Notes: a model not told the origin generated them from the letters alone. A stretch of 64,000 bases of DNA from Odobenus rosmarus divergens (GCF_000321225.1 NW_004450464.1:3419569-3483568); one strand, 5' to 3'; positions 1 through 11,378 are shown, counted from the first letter of the stretch. Program-made: numbers and translations.

Positions 1-488
1 ACTCCATCAGAACACGGATTTTAGGGTTTCTTTGGTTTGTCTTAATGAAAGAGGAAGGTATAAACGGCAGCTCTCCTTTGGAGTTGCTGGCAAGATAATA
101 CGGTAATCACAGAGATGCTTTTATGATGAAATTTGGCACCTCAAGTAGTAAATGAAGGAGCTTCTCCAACAGTGGTTTAGGTTCAAATACTAGGAGCAAT
201 AGTAATAGGGAAAATAAGGGAGAAGGAGCCTCAAACCTTCATTTGTTTCAGATTGACAAGGCCTCTAAATAACTAGGGTTGCTCCAAACAGGACATTTTC
301 CACCTTCATTCAACCAAAGCCAGCAGATGCTCATTTTCTGGAGCCTAGTGCTGAGGCATTACTGTGGTCCAGAAGATGACTCTATATAATAAGTAAGAAT
401 TAAGATTCATTTTGCCTGTGAGTATTTCGGAGAAAATCCTCCCTGACATATCATTGAGATATCCTGAGAGAGGGCTTTCTGCTTGTTC
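1..488. other. Unannotated sequence, no gene seen
   Basis: AT-rich sequence without a recognisable repeat, exon or RNA. The short reading frames that cross it have no recognisable motif and run into the TG-rich microsatellite on the right. Confidence 0.5.
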
Positions 489-586
489 TCTGTGTGTAAT
501 TATATGTGTATATGTGTATGTGTGTCCATGTACGTATGTGTATTTGCACATGTGTACATATGTGTGTGTGTATGTGCATGTATTTT
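489..586. repeat. Degenerate TG/TA microsatellite
   Basis: Imperfect alternating TG, TATG and CATG units run for about 100 bp and end in a short T run. Translation on either strand gives His/Tyr/Thr-rich or Cys/Val-rich peptide, so frames here are microsatellite artefacts. Confidence 0.85.
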
Positions 587-1199
587 TTTAATTACGAGTA
601 CTAGAGACCGCAGGGTATGTTTCTACATTCTCCTGGGTGTTACCTTCTCTGTGCCAGTAAAGCACTCATGAAGAAAACACTGTGTTCTGTTGAGTGTGTC
701 TGTCATTGACAATCTCCTCACCTCTGTGGATACTTCAAAAAGTTATGTCAAGTCCTCGCCGTCTAAGAGGGTTTTGCTTTAATGATTCAGAACTGGCCCT
801 TTCAGTGCTTATCTCTCAGGTTAAAGGCCAGAAAGTCACCCTCTCCAGAAGTCTGATGTGCACTTGAACTTCAGATTTATGACCGCTAGACTTGATTTTT
901 AAAGCCATTTTATCTGAGTAGACACCGTTTATTCTGTGAACAGTGATATTTTACTTCCACCGTATCTGTATGTTTTGTATCAAGTTATGCCACTTTGCTA
1001 CCCATTCTGTTCCTGTTAATAATGTATTTATTTGAGAATGTTGACAATATCTTTCTCAAGTAGAAAATAGCAACAGTTTCATGTAATTTTTTGAAAATCT
1101 CTAATCAATATCTTATAGGCAATGAGAGAATCCTGACAATTTACCAACTATATTTCTGAATGTTTGACACTGTTTTGGAATGCAAAGTCTCTACTTGCC
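587..1199. other. Unannotated sequence, nothing recognised
   Basis: No repeat family, coding signature or RNA structure recognised in this AT-rich stretch. Confidence 0.4.
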
Positions 1200-1304
1200 C
1201 TACATTTAGTAGTTGTCTGCTCTATACCAGGCATTTGTTGGAAGTGCAGAGATTACAAAGCAAATAGGAACTAGACCTTCTTGCCCTCACTGAGTTTAGA
1301 ATCT
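1200..1304 (-). repeat. L2 LINE 3'-end fragment (reverse)
   Basis: Resembles the reverse complement of the L2 3' end: a '...accaggcatttgttgga' segment, then 'gattacaaagcaaataggaa' and 'cttgccctcactgagtttag'. Known from the family: L2 tails contain the complement of 'tgccaggcactgt ... cctgccctca.ggagctt'. It is an ancient pan-mammalian relic. Confidence 0.6.
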
Positions 1305-1305
1305 G

Positions 1306-1615
1306 AATACTGTCCAGTAGAAATATAATGTGGTCCATACTTAACAATGGTAAAGTTTTCAAGAGTGACACTAAGTAAAGTAAAAAGGAATGGGTCATAT
1401 TAATTTTAATAGTATACTTTCTTTAATTCAGTATATCCAAAATACTATAATATCTGCATGTAAACAATTTTAGAAGTTATGAATGAGGTAGTTTATGTTC
1501 TTTCTTTATACTGAGTCTTTGAAATCCTGTTCATATATTGTTCTTACAGCACATTGCAGTTTGGAATAGCCACATTTCAGTGGCTTGATAGCCTCATGTC
1601 ATTTGGACAGCATGG
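1306..1615 (+). mobile_element. hAT-Charlie DNA transposon fossil (MER3/MER33-like)
   Basis: Starts near 'ctgtccagtagaaatataatg', contains 'aattttaatagtatactttc' and 'cagtatatccaaaatacta', and ends '...ctcatgtcatttggacagcat'. This is the non-autonomous hAT family with 'CTGTCCAATAGAAATATAATG ... TTGGACAGCGCAG' termini. Almost the full roughly 310-bp element is present. I am sure of the family type but not of the exact Repbase name. A second copy lies in inverse orientation near 5.3 kb. Confidence 0.7.
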
Positions 1616-1796
1616 ATCTAGTTGTTGGAATAAAAGGAGCAATGATCATAACCACAGGGAGATGAAGATATGACCTCCATATTATGGGAGGAGAGGATAC
1701 CTACCACAGTTTGTTTGGCAGTGGATAATCAGACTCCGCTTCCAATTTAACGTCATATTTTATGTGTTCTTAAGTGAAAATAAAGAGCCCTCCAGG

Positions 1797-1970
1797 CCAG
1801 CATAATAGTAAGAACATAGATTTGGGAGTCAAATAGGCCAAGGTTCAAGTCCCAGCTTTACCACTGATCAGCTGGATTCCTTGGGCGAGTTACTAAACTT
1901 CTGTAAGCTTCAGGTTTCTCTTGGTCATGTTGGGGTAAGGTTGTGGTAATGTGAGACATGCACTGGCACA
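1797..1970 (+). mobile_element. MIR SINE
   Basis: Tracks the MIR consensus from its left part: 'agaacatagatttgggagtc', 'aaggttcaagtcccagcttt', 'ccactgatcagctg', then 'ttgggcgagttactaaactt'. The right half is diverged. Confidence 0.85.
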
Positions 1971-2084
1971 TTGACTGAGATGCACTAGATCTGCTCAGGG
2001 GACGTGAACGGCTATTGTTATGACTCCATGGAAGACCATAATGCCAAGTATCCTAGTAAGTTGATTGAAGGTTGAAGGACAAGT

Positions 2085-2146
2085 CGTTCTCAACCCTGGC
2101 TGGCCATTAGAATTATCTGGGAAATTTAAAAAAGCAATGATGAGAA
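2085..2146 (+). mobile_element. MER5A hAT fragment
   Basis: 'gttctcaaccctggctggcc' followed by 'attagaattatctgggaaat' matches the 5' part of MER5A ('GTGGTTCTCAAACTTTAGTGTGCATCAGAATCACCTGG'). Only the first third or so is recognisable. Confidence 0.6.
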
Positions 2147-2299
2147 ATTCAGGAATAAGTCAAATGACACTTGAAGGAAACCAGCTGAAAAATCCATAAA
2201 GTAGTACATTCCGCAGAACAATCAATGCATTTCCAGAATAGATCAGAGAGTAGAGATGGGATTCATGGGGTGGGGGGTGGGGGGACGACAGTCGCTCTA

Positions 2300-2655
2300 G
2301 ATTTTTAAAGATTTAGTGGGTTTCACGTCCAAATATGATGTGTTGATTTATTTAGTTCTGATTCAAAGAAACCGACCACAAACATATTTTTGATGGGACT
2401 GGGAAGATTTAGCATAGTCTAAGGTATGAGATAATGGCAAAGAATTATTGTTAATTGTTTGTGAAATGGTGATATCCGGAACTTGTTTTAAAATATTTAA
2501 CAAACAAAAAAATAGGTCAATAAGTGTGGTGAAATCTTGATAATTTTTGAAGCTGACTGATAAATATATAGGAGATTTATTGTACCCACTCTTTTTTTGT
2601 TGTTGTTGAAGTTTGAAGTTTTCAAAATTAAAAAATACATACTTATTATGTAATA
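2300..2655 (+). mobile_element. L1M-type LINE-1 3' end
   Basis: Contains the old LINE-1 3'UTR landmarks 'ttctgattcaaagaaacc', 'aagaattattgttaatt', 'aatttttgaagctgactga' and a terminal 'gttttcaaaattaaaaaa'. A TTG-rich insertion interrupts it near 2590-2608. No open ORF2 remains. A better copy of the same 3' end lies at 9690-10020. Confidence 0.6.
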
Positions 2656-2660
2656 TTTGG

Positions 2661-3310
2661 AAAATGCCAAAACTAAAAACACTGCTCCTTTGGCACTAGA
2701 GATTCTATTCTAATTTGCCTAGGGAATGAATAGGGACTGAGGCATTGCTTTTTTTTTTTTTTAATACGAGAGAGGAGTCTGGAGGTATGGGCAGGTGCCA
2801 TGCGATCATCAAGGTCATTTAAAGGTTATTGGAAGCCAAGGGTTTTCAGCTGGGCAACAGTATGTTTGTAGCCATATTTTACCAAAAGACCACTCTGGTG
2901 GGGCTAGGGAGAATGGGGACTAATGGGCAAATTGGAGGCTGGGAAGGAAAGAGGTGAGAAATGGTGAGGGTCGGAACTCAGGGAGTGAATATACAAGTGG
3001 ATATACATATTGAAATGGAGGGACAGGGTATAATAGCCATCTACGGGGTAGGACTGACCAAAATTGTGCAGATGTTTGGGGGAGACCGAGGACTGGTGAA
3101 GCAGAAGGAGATAGAACCTTAGCTCCAGTTTTGGACAGCTGGATAAAGGGATGGAGACGCCATTTATTAAAATGAAAAATCTCTGCAGATTTTCAGGGAA
3201 TGAAGAGGGAAGCCATGGCTTCATTTGTGAATCACATAGTTTGAGGTCACAGTGGAAATACTTATATAGGCAAGAAAAGCATCCGGTGGATCAGGAGTTG
3301 ACTTAGAGAG
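2661..3310. other. Purine-rich unique or very old repeat sequence
   Basis: Includes a T run near 2751-2764 and a G/A-rich stretch at 2895-3230. The latter leaves a 106-codon frame open on the minus strand. The frame has no recognisable domain, and its composition (Ser/Pro/Leu/His) follows from the purine bias, so I do not call a gene. It could be a very old mammalian repeat. Confidence 0.4.
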
Positions 3311-3522
3311 ATCAGGTGCTGTGCTAAATGCTTCCTTGTGTTGTCTTGGAAATCCTCACCAGAGCTTTCTGAGGAAGGTTCTGTAATCATGTCCATCTGA
3401 CGGATGAGGAAAGTAGCTTGCCATGGTTCAGTAATGTGCTCGGGGTTGCCCAGCTAGCAGGTGCAGACGTCAGGACTTAGAGCTGTCCAACTCTCAAATC
3501 CATGCTCTTAATCACTGTTACA
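3311..3522 (-). mobile_element. MIR SINE (reverse)
   Basis: Reverse-complement MIR: 'caggtgctgtgctaaatgct', 'gacggatgaggaaagtagct', 'gttgcccagctagcaggtgc' and 'ccatgctcttaatcactg' match the antisense consensus in order. Nearly full length. Confidence 0.88.
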
Positions 3523-4024
3523 GAGCCATCCAAAATGGGTGAATGATTCCAGAATGGAAAGGGAGGACGGAAATAATAGATCTGGCATTAATGTTAGAAG
3601 CCAAATATTTAGAAATGCAAATAACCCACAAACATATGTCTGATAACAAGACCTTTGCATAATGAGAACATTTTTATTGCATATGATATTACTTCATTCA
3701 AAGATCTCCTAATGCCTTTTCCAGTATTTTAATTGTCTTGCAAACAGAGCACATAGGCCAGATTAATCTACTGCTTAATCATAATGCTAAAAGGAATGCT
3801 GATTGCAAGCATAAGTTTTGTTGCTGTTACTTAGATTCTTTTTGAAGGAAATTTTGTGCAGAGAAGATGTCTCCAGAAGTTTAGAAATGAACAGGCTAGT
3901 CAGAATGTTCAGCATCAATGGTAGCACAGATGTTTGAGGACTTTGGCCTGCATTAAATGAGCATTCCTTTTTTCCCCACTTTTCCTCTTCAAATTTCCAA
4001 GAATTTCTTTCCCAGATGATCCAG
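3523..4024. other. Unannotated sequence, nothing recognised
   Basis: AT-rich sequence with no repeat, exon or RNA identified. Confidence 0.4.
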
Positions 4025-4215
4025 GGGACCAGAAGTCCAAAATGAATCTCACAGGGGCTAAAGTCAAGGTGTTGTCGGGGCTGGTTCTTTCTGGAGGTTC
4101 TAGGAGAGAATCTATTTCCTTGCCTTGCTCAGCTTTCCGAAGCCACTTAGATTCTTTGGTTCTTGGCTCTTTCCTCACATCATTCCAACCTCCTGCTACT
4201 ATGACACATCTTGGG
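4025..4215 (-). mobile_element. MaLR LTR fragment (MLT1/MST-like, reverse)
   Basis: 'aaagtcaaggtgttgtcggg', 'ttctggaggttctaggagag' and 'ttccttgccttgctcagc' follow the antisense of the MLT1/MST-class LTR also seen in sense at 43.3 kb. It explains most of the 120-codon minus-strand frame at 3915-4277, which is therefore not a gene. Confidence 0.65.
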
Positions 4216-4257
4216 CACTTTGTACATGGGACAGAGAGGCAGTTCAGTATAGGACAG

Positions 4258-4451
4258 CAGATCTCCAGCAGGGGCAATTTTGCTCCCTAGCGAGGAGATG
4301 TCTGGAGACTTTTTTGGTTGTTACAACTTGGTGGGGGTGCTGCAGGAATCTCATGGGTGGAGCCTAGGAATGCTGCAATGCTCATGACAGCTTCCCCATA
4401 ATAAAGAATTATCCTCCCTAAAATGGCAATAGTGGCAAGATTGAAAAAATC
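4258..4451 (+). mobile_element. MER20 hAT-Charlie element
   Basis: Near full length. It shows 'gcaattttgctccctag', 'gatgtctggagacttttttg', 'gttgttacaacttggtgggg', 'aaagaattatcctccctaaa' and 'tggcaatagtggcaagattg', all in MER20 consensus order. Confidence 0.92.
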
Positions 4452-4461
4452 TTGGTATCTA

Positions 4462-4772
4462 AGTAATGATTACTGACCTGAGTCTGAAGGCCTGGCTTCG
4501 AACCTGACTCCACCACCCGCCAAAGCAGCCTTGGCCATGCATGCCATCTCTCTGGGCCTCAGGAAGTTCGTTTGTTTGTTTGTTTGTTTTAATTTTTTTT
4601 CTATCTGTAGAATGGGAATAATAATAGTATCCATCCATCACATAGGATAGTTGTATGTAAATGTTATGTACATGAAATACATGTATGTAAATGAGTTAAT
4701 GTATGTAAAACCTCAGAATAGTGCTTGACACATAGTAAGCATTCCATAAATGTTGGTTCTCCTTAATACTAG
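4462..4772 (+). mobile_element. MIR SINE with TTTG insertion
   Basis: Runs through the whole MIR: 'gcctggcttcgaacctgact', 'ctctctgggcctcaggaagt', 'ctgtagaatgggaataataa', 'gtgcttgacacatagtaagc' and 'attccataaatgttggttct'. A (TTTG)n/T-rich tract at about 4568-4600 interrupts the middle, so it is longer than the usual roughly 260 bp. Confidence 0.9.
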
Positions 4773-5250
4773 CATTGGCACTCAAGAAATAGTAACAATT
4801 GTTGTTTTCTGTGCCTTTTCAGAGACTTTCAGAATATACTGAAAATAGGTCTAAGGGCAACTTTGTCAGCATTTTATAAATACAGTACATTTAACTCCAA
4901 TAGTAAACCAAATTATTACAACAACCATTGTTTAGAAAATCAAGATGTTTGCAGTACTTTAAGTCCAGCTAAAGAGCTATCTAAACCCCCGCCACCTCAT
5001 GAAATCTGTCTTCTTTCATAAAATCTCACTTAGGCCACAGAGAAGGACCTGCAAGTAAATAGCTTCATATCCCACAAGGCTGTATCTCAGGTAATCAGAC
5101 CTTGGCACAACCACTTAGCATGATACACTTCTGGCTATCATAATATGCCCTATGGCTTTGGTGGATCCATGTAAATACGGAGGCTCATCAAATCACTAGT
5201 TCTCCTATGGTGTAATTTGTTTACTTTTGAACATGCCCGTGAGATCTTAG
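4773..5250. other. Unannotated sequence, nothing recognised
   Basis: No repeat family or coding signature recognised. Confidence 0.4.
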
Positions 5251-5254
5251 ACAA

Positions 5255-5598
5255 TATGTGCACAGTGCTGTCCTCCACCCCTGCATGATACATATAGCTA
5301 CCAGCCACATGTAGCTGTAGATCATCTGAAGTGGGGTTGTTTCCAATTGAGTTGGGATGTTTTATACAAATTACATACCACATTAGAGAGCTTTAACACG
5401 AGAAAAGAACATAGTATCTCATTAACATTTTTAGGCTTACATACTGAAACAATAATATTTTGATATATTGAGTTGAGTAAAATGTATTATTAAAATTAAG
5501 TTGCACCTGCTTTTAATTTTTTAAGGGGGCTATTATCATAAAGTTTAAAATTACATATGTAACTCACATTACATATCTGTTGGATAGTACTGTTCTAA
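5255..5598 (-). mobile_element. hAT-Charlie DNA transposon fossil (MER3/MER33-like, reverse)
   Basis: Reverse copy of the family at 1306-1615: 'cagtgctgtcctccacc', 'gctaccagccacatgtagct', then an AT-rich middle, 'ttaaaattacatatgtaact' and terminal 'ggatagtactgttc'. Nearly full length; exact family name uncertain. Confidence 0.68.
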
Positions 5599-5730
5599 AC
5601 TTTGTTCTCTCAGTCTGAGGCAAATACAATGGGAAACACCCTGTCCTAAAAGAGCAAAGCGTGCCGATGGACATGAGCAGGAATTGCAAAGGAATTAAAT
5701 TTTAAAACATGAGATTTCAGTCCCTTCAGG

Positions 5731-6112
5731 CAGTGTTTCTCCAGGGGTAATTCTTGAACCACCTGCACCAGAGTCCCTTGGGGTGATTGTGAAAAATGCA
5801 CATTCATTTGTTCCATTCAGTGATCACTATTCAAAACCTCTGTGTCCAGGAATCTGGATTTTTTTTTTAAAGATTATTTATTTATTTATTTGCCAGAGAG
5901 CACAAGCAGGGGGAGGGGCAGAGGCAGAGGGAGAAGCAGACTCCTCACTGAGCAAGGAGCCCAAAGGGGGCTTGATCCCAAGACCCTGGGATCATGACCT
6001 GAGCCAAAGGCAGATGCTTAACAACTGAGCCACCCAGGTGCCCTGAGGAATCTGAATTTTAAACACATTCCCTCTCGATTCTTAGGTGTACTGACGTTTG
6101 AAAATCACTGAC
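5731..6112 (+). mobile_element. MER5A hAT element, split by a SINE
   Basis: Left part 5731-5860 ('ggcagtgtttctccaggggt' ... 'aggaatctggatt') and right part 6046-6112 ('aggaatctgaattttaaac' ... 'gtttgaaaatcactg') join into one MER5A once the SINE and one TSD copy are set aside. Confidence 0.8.
5861..6045 (-). mobile_element. CAN-SINE (reverse)
   Basis: tRNA-derived carnivore SINE in reverse: T-rich start with 'aagattatttatttatttat', then 'gggatcatgacctgagcc' and 'aactgagccacccaggtgcc'. The imperfect TSD 'aggaatctg[g/a]att' lies at 5848-5860 and 6046-6058. The internal GA-rich part is short. It lies inside a MER5A. Confidence 0.95.
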
Positions 6113-6513
6113 AAATATATCAAGACTAAAGAGGAAAAAACAAAGAACAGACAACAAAAATACCTCAATACATGAACAATGCCTGATTTAATATGCAGAA
6201 TACCACTCACTGCTAAACAAGGACCAAAAGCAGTGGGTATTAGTGAGTTATATTTGGGTTGTGGAGGAACTAGAATTCCAATATCATCTGTTTCCATGAT
6301 AAGTCATAGTGTACCTCAGCTTTCTGAGATGCAAAGTCATCTTATTCAGAATATATAAATGGAAGTTAGCCCTCTCTGTCTTCACTGTATTAGGTCATCT
6401 ATAGACCAAACTGCAAAAAAAAATATTGGATTTTTTGGTTGTTGCTGTTGTTAAGGGAAAATACTGGTTGTTACATATCCCTTTTAAAAAACAAACTTTC
6501 TTGGAGAAAGGTG
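6113..6513. other. Unannotated sequence, nothing recognised
   Basis: AT-rich; no repeat or gene recognised. Confidence 0.4.
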
Positions 6514-6570
6514 GAGTGTGTGTGTGTGTGTGTATGTATGTATATATATATGTTTGTATATATATATGTA
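6514..6570. repeat. TG/TA microsatellite
   Basis: Compound (GT)n, (GTAT)n, (TA)n tract broken by a 'tgtttg' interruption. Confidence 0.9.
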
Positions 6571-8907
6571 ATTGAGTTAGCTAAATAAAGTACATATTAG
6601 AAATCCAAAGAAATCATTTGTGTGATAAATAAGGTTGCTTATTACTAAGCTACTATGATTATAGAAGTTTAATGAAATTTTAATTACATTATGCGCCTAC
6701 TCAAATATTGGTTTTGAACATTAATCTAGTTACTTGAGAAGCATTTCATGGAATGGGAAATAAAAATGAAATGGCTTATTTACTTATCCCAATGCATTAA
6801 AATAAAACTCAGTAGGGAAACTCATAAGAACAAAAACGAGAACCCTATCCAGACATCTCATTCAATAGAAACCACGTGTGGGTTTTTACCTGCATCAGTT
6901 ACTTCGGTGATTGAAAAGCACCATAGCTGTGCTCACAAGACAGTGCTTAAAATGCAATATATAGGGCTTAGGTGTAAGTTATGGCCCTACTTGCCATGTC
7001 ACAAGATTAGAAACCCACCAGGTAAGTTGTTCTTTATAGGTGGGCAAGATGTCTTTTGTTCTGTTCCAAACCAGTGCTGTTTGTCAGGTCCAGTAATCAA
7101 CAGAAAGGAAGGACGAGAAGGTGGTTAGGGAAAGCACTAGAGAGAAGTGGGGGAAGGGGGTGCTTGGCTCTGTGTCAGCTCCACATTGTGATCTCCCATA
7201 TGTTTTTTGTCCCAGTGATTTCTTTCCTGTTATAAATTACATGGGACAGTGACTTTGCTAAAACCTACGTAGCAAACTGGTGTACTACTCCATATATGTT
7301 TATTTTTTCATTATCCTCAGAAATATCCCTAGATTCAGGTTAGCAGCCTAGGATGACATGGAAATTTCAAGGGACAGCCAGGTGTTCATTTTATTCATGA
7401 ACAGCCTTTAAACAAGTATTGTCAGTCAGCTGCATAATGGCCAACGACTTTTGTCAGTTATCAAATCAGTCATACCATCCGACGCATGGAGGAATGTCTT
7501 TTGGAATATAACTGGGGCACCTCTGAATGAGCTCTAGCTTCATCTAAAGGCAGAAATTATAGCCTTAAAAAAATACACCGAAAGCAGAAGTTGACACCTA
7601 CATGTAATGCTCTCAAAATTGAGCAGTCTTCATGTGTAATATTATTACCTTTTACTATAACGTCTAAGAAAGAGCAACTGATAGAAATGCATACAGAATT
7701 TAACTTCTTTCCAATGATTCACTTTTAATTTTTAAAGACTTTTACATAGAATTGCCTTGCTTAAAAAAAAAGATACTAAAATATCCTCAAGTAGTTTGGT
7801 GCACACATGCAAAATCTCTTCTGATCTTAATTGTGAGAACCAACCCTCTAAGACGATTTTCTTGGCCTACAAGTTTATCCTCAATGCTGATACTATATCT
7901 CAAATATCTTTTAAAAATTATGTAAGTATAACCACTTTTTCGTGATAAACAAAACTATGAAATAGAAGCCAGCCCAATTGATGCTGAATTCGTAAGTAAA
8001 TTCATTTTTTGTTACTTAATCCTAGTCCATAAATAATGCATTTAAGCATTAAATTTAACCATTTTCATTTCAATTTAATTTGAGGTCCAATGGCTCTTTC
8101 TTAGTTTGTAGAATTAAGGTTAACACAACTGGCTGTCTTAGAGATTTAATGTTCATAGATTCTTAGGCTTTAGAGACCCTAACATATTATGCTAATAGTG
8201 AATTGTTTTAAAAATGACATTAGGTATATTAAATGGTGTAGCTGAAGAATGGTGTCCAGAATATGAAACTCCAATGACCAATATTTTTCAGACAAATAAA
8301 AAGAAAGAAATTTAGAAAGGCATCAGAAAATTGAATGACAAAGAAAATCCTCCCTGATGTTCTAAGATCTTTGGGAGGTTATGAGGGTGACAGATTCTAA
8401 ATTAGAAGCATTCAACTCACATATTAAAAAAATTGTTACAGGATTTTTTTGCAGGAAAGGAAGAAACATCAGGCCTTTTGAAAAGGAATCTTGCTGTTGA
8501 ATCCCAGCTGACTTGCAATTAAAAATGAAGGAGCAATTGAACATGTCTGAAAAAATTCGATTCTCTATGCATTGGGCATGGCTGAATAGTTTAGACTGTC
8601 AAAAGCACTAGCTTGCCCAATATATATTAAGGACAAGGGGAAAAAAAAACATAAAACTGTTTAATGTAGAACCAGAATTTTGACAGCCTGCATTGTATCT
8701 TAATTGCTTTACATTTACGTGGGAAAAGAAAATGCCTTATTTATTCAGAGAAAGACTCAGAGTTATGTTTTTTCAGTTCTTTATCTCAGTTGACATCTGC
8801 TGAAATGGCAGATGAGCCAACACAACAAACAAAACAAAACAGAGCACCAAAATTTTAGGGGCACTAAACAGTCTCTTTTTTTAACTACATATTAGTGAAC
8901 AAATGCA
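6571..8907. other. Long stretch without recognisable repeats or genes
   Basis: About 2.3 kb of AT-rich sequence. A 126-codon plus-strand frame at 6748-7128 begins in AT-rich DNA, has no domain I recognise and no family resemblance, and looks like chance. No exon-like composition, CpG cluster or RNA structure seen. Confidence 0.5.
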
Positions 8908-9060
8908 CACTGCTAAATGTGTCACACACATGGTCCCATCCTATGCTCATTCCAAACTGGAAGGTAAATAGACACATTTTGTCCATTTTTCAAAGGGGGA
9001 AACTGAGGCACAGAGGCATCATCCTACCAGCGCTTACATAGTTTAGTATCACAGCTGTAT
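8908..9060 (-). mobile_element. MIR SINE (reverse)
   Basis: 'ttgtccatttttcaaagggg', 'gaaactgaggcacagaggca', then a diverged 'catagtttagtatcacagct' match the antisense MIR core and 3' region. Confidence 0.75.
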
Positions 9061-9689
9061 TTATTATGGAAGCTAACTTTAATTTTCTTCTTTTATATAG
9101 ATTAAGAATAATATGTATAACTTATGCAAAATAATAGCAAGAAAAGAACTCTTTCTTCTTGCCTTGAGTCCAAAACCATCTTATTTCAGCCTCTCCTTTG
9201 ACACATATTATTTTCTATTTTGCATTATTATTTACACACTTTTATGATGTTCTCATTGAACTTAAAGTGCTCCTGCACAATTAGCAGTTTCTTGACTTCA
9301 CTCTTTTTTATATGCATCAATTTTAATTTAATAGAAGACTTTACATTTAAAAGATACAGGAATTAGGAATATTCACTTGTCTTCTCCCACCTTCCCTAGA
9401 AGTTTTGAACTTTGTAACAGAGGAAGCCTCCTCCGTAGACTTTCAGGAAGGATATTAAATCTGGTGTGGATGGGTGAATGCTTGTATGGGTAGAGAGATA
9501 GCAGGCATAATGAATCATATCTGAATTGAATGATGCCTCTAGATCTAAACATCACAAGTAAACAGCACAAAAAAGGGGTGAGCAGAGGAACTGTTATAGA
9601 TTTAGAGACCTAATAGATATAGCAGCCAAAAGGAATGTGTGAACCATTTTTGTATACAGATTTGAACAAATAAACTGTAAAAGTGTACT
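9061..9689. other. Unannotated sequence, nothing recognised
   Basis: AT-rich; no repeat family or gene recognised. Confidence 0.4.
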
Positions 9690-10020
9690 TATAAGACAAT
9701 TGAAGGCTAACACTGAGAATATTTAAGATTTGTTTTAATTTTTAGGTATAATAATGGTATGGTAGCTATGTTTTCTTTTAAGAGTCTTTATCTCTCATAG
9801 ATACATACTAAGATATTTATGGATGAAATAAAAAGATGTCTGAGATTTGTTTTAAAGTAATTGACCATGGTGGGGTGGGTGGAGAGTAGGCAAACAAGAT
9901 TGGCTTTATTAATAAATTGTTGAAGCTGAATGATATATGTTTTGATATATGGAGGTTTTCCCTATTTCTCTGGGTGTTAGAGTTTTTCCCAAAATAAGAA
10001 AATAAAAATCAAGAAGATTT
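9690..10020 (+). mobile_element. L1M-type LINE-1 3' end
   Basis: 'ggtataataatggtatggta', 'atctctcatagatacatact', 'ggcaaacaagattggcttta', 'ataaattgttgaagctgaat' and terminal 'cccaaaataagaaaataaaa' follow an old LINE-1 3'UTR end to end. 5'-truncated, no ORF. Confidence 0.7.
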
Positions 10021-10157
10021 TAACACATAATTGGTATCACATTAAATTAAGAGTTTCATTCCCAACCTCATAAAACACTATCATTAGACAAGAACAATAT
10101 AGGTCCTAAAACATGTATGTGCTCCAACACAAACATTTTGATTACAGAGAACCCACT

Positions 10158-10362
10158 GAGGGGCACCTGGGTGGCTCATTTGGTTAAGCATCTGACTCTT
10201 GATTTCCACTCGGGTCATGATCTCAGGATTGTGGGATCAAGACCCGTGTCAGGCTCCATGCCACACTGGGCATGGCGCCTGCTTAAGATTCTCTCTGCCC
10301 CTCCTCACCTCTCTCTCTTTCTCTCTCTCTCCCTCTCAAAAAAAAAAGAGAGAGAGAGAGAA
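10158..10362 (+). mobile_element. CAN-SINE
   Basis: 'ggggcacctgggtggctcat', 'gggtcatgatctcagg', a CT-rich tail domain and an A/GA-rich tail. TSD 'agaacccact' at 10148-10157 and 10363-10372. The tail has become a (GA)n microsatellite. The 85-codon frame 10117-10374 is this SINE translated, not a gene. Confidence 0.95.
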
Positions 10363-10372
10363 AGAACCCACT

Positions 10373-11180
10373 AGATATCTAAAATAGACTAGAAAACTTA
10401 TGCTATAACAAATAATACAAAACCTTTGAATAGCAACATAAAATAGAAGTCAAAATGTAAGTTTTCTGATGAGTAGACAGAAACTGTGTGGTGTGTTAGA
10501 ACACTGAGTGCTGGATACATGAGATATTCTTCTCATTTATACAGTGCTGCAGAGGGTAAGAGTGCCTGATTATTTTAGGTGTCTCTACCATCATGCCTTG
10601 TAACTCCCAAACTTGATTTTTTTCAGATCCACTGGCGCACCATATAAATTCATCAGAGGGATATGAATTGTGGCCTGTGGTTAGGGTACAAGCCAATGGC
10701 TTGAAAGGTCGACCATGGCTGTGCAGTACACCCTGCTCCTAAGATGTATTTTGACACTCTCGTCAGTAGTGGATTTTGTTTTTATTTTCAAAGCCCTGTA
10801 TAAAACATGGAATACTTGAGTGATTTCTGAAGCAGTCAAAGTATCAGCTTCTTCCACATGAACGAACCAAGGCACATTTTTGTGCAACTGCTTGTGTCTG
10901 TCCTTAGAGAGAGATGATATGTCAATCATTCCAGCACTAATAAGACCATCCAGGAAATAGTATATTCATCAAAATAGACACTTAAATATGAACTCTTTTG
11001 TAGGACATTGTCTCAGGTCTCCAGGGACCTATCCCAGAGAAGAGGCAATATATCCTTAGCTTGGCCAATGCCCAGGACTTTAAAATAGTGTATTTAAGTT
11101 GGTCTTTAAAAATATGCAGAACTTTAGTACAGTGCAAAATGATGATAATATCAGTTCTGACTCTTGCATTAGAGTCTTTC
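10373..11180. other. Unannotated sequence, nothing recognised
   Basis: No repeat family or gene recognised. Short minus-strand frames here show no motif. Confidence 0.4.
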
Positions 11181-11197
11181 ATAAAAGGTACCTGGTG

Positions 11198-11378
11198 GGG
11201 GCGCCTGGGTGGCTCAGATGGTTAAGCGTCTGCCTTCGGCTCAGGTCATGATCCCAGGGTCCTAGGATCGAGTCCCGCATCGGGCTCCCTGGGCTTCTCC
11301 CTCTGCCTCTCTCTCTCTCTCTGTCTCTCATGAATAAATAAATAAAAAAAAGTTAAGAAAATTAAAAAAAATAAAAAA
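11198..11378 (+). mobile_element. CAN-SINE with perfect 17-bp TSD
   Basis: 'ggcgcctgggtggctcag', 'ggctcaggtcatgatcccag', 'ggatcgagtcccgcatcggg', a CT-rich region, 'aataaataaataaaa' and an A-rich tail. The perfect TSD 'ataaaaggtacctggtg' at 11181-11197 and 11379-11395 points to a fairly young insertion. Confidence 0.98.

Noticed and set aside
2904..3224. 106-codon minus-strand reading frame
   Set aside because: It follows from purine bias of the plus strand; no domain, no codon bias, no exon context.
3915..4277. 120-codon minus-strand reading frame, the longest in the window
   Set aside because: Largely overlaps an antisense MaLR LTR fragment and the start of a MER20, so it is repeat sequence.
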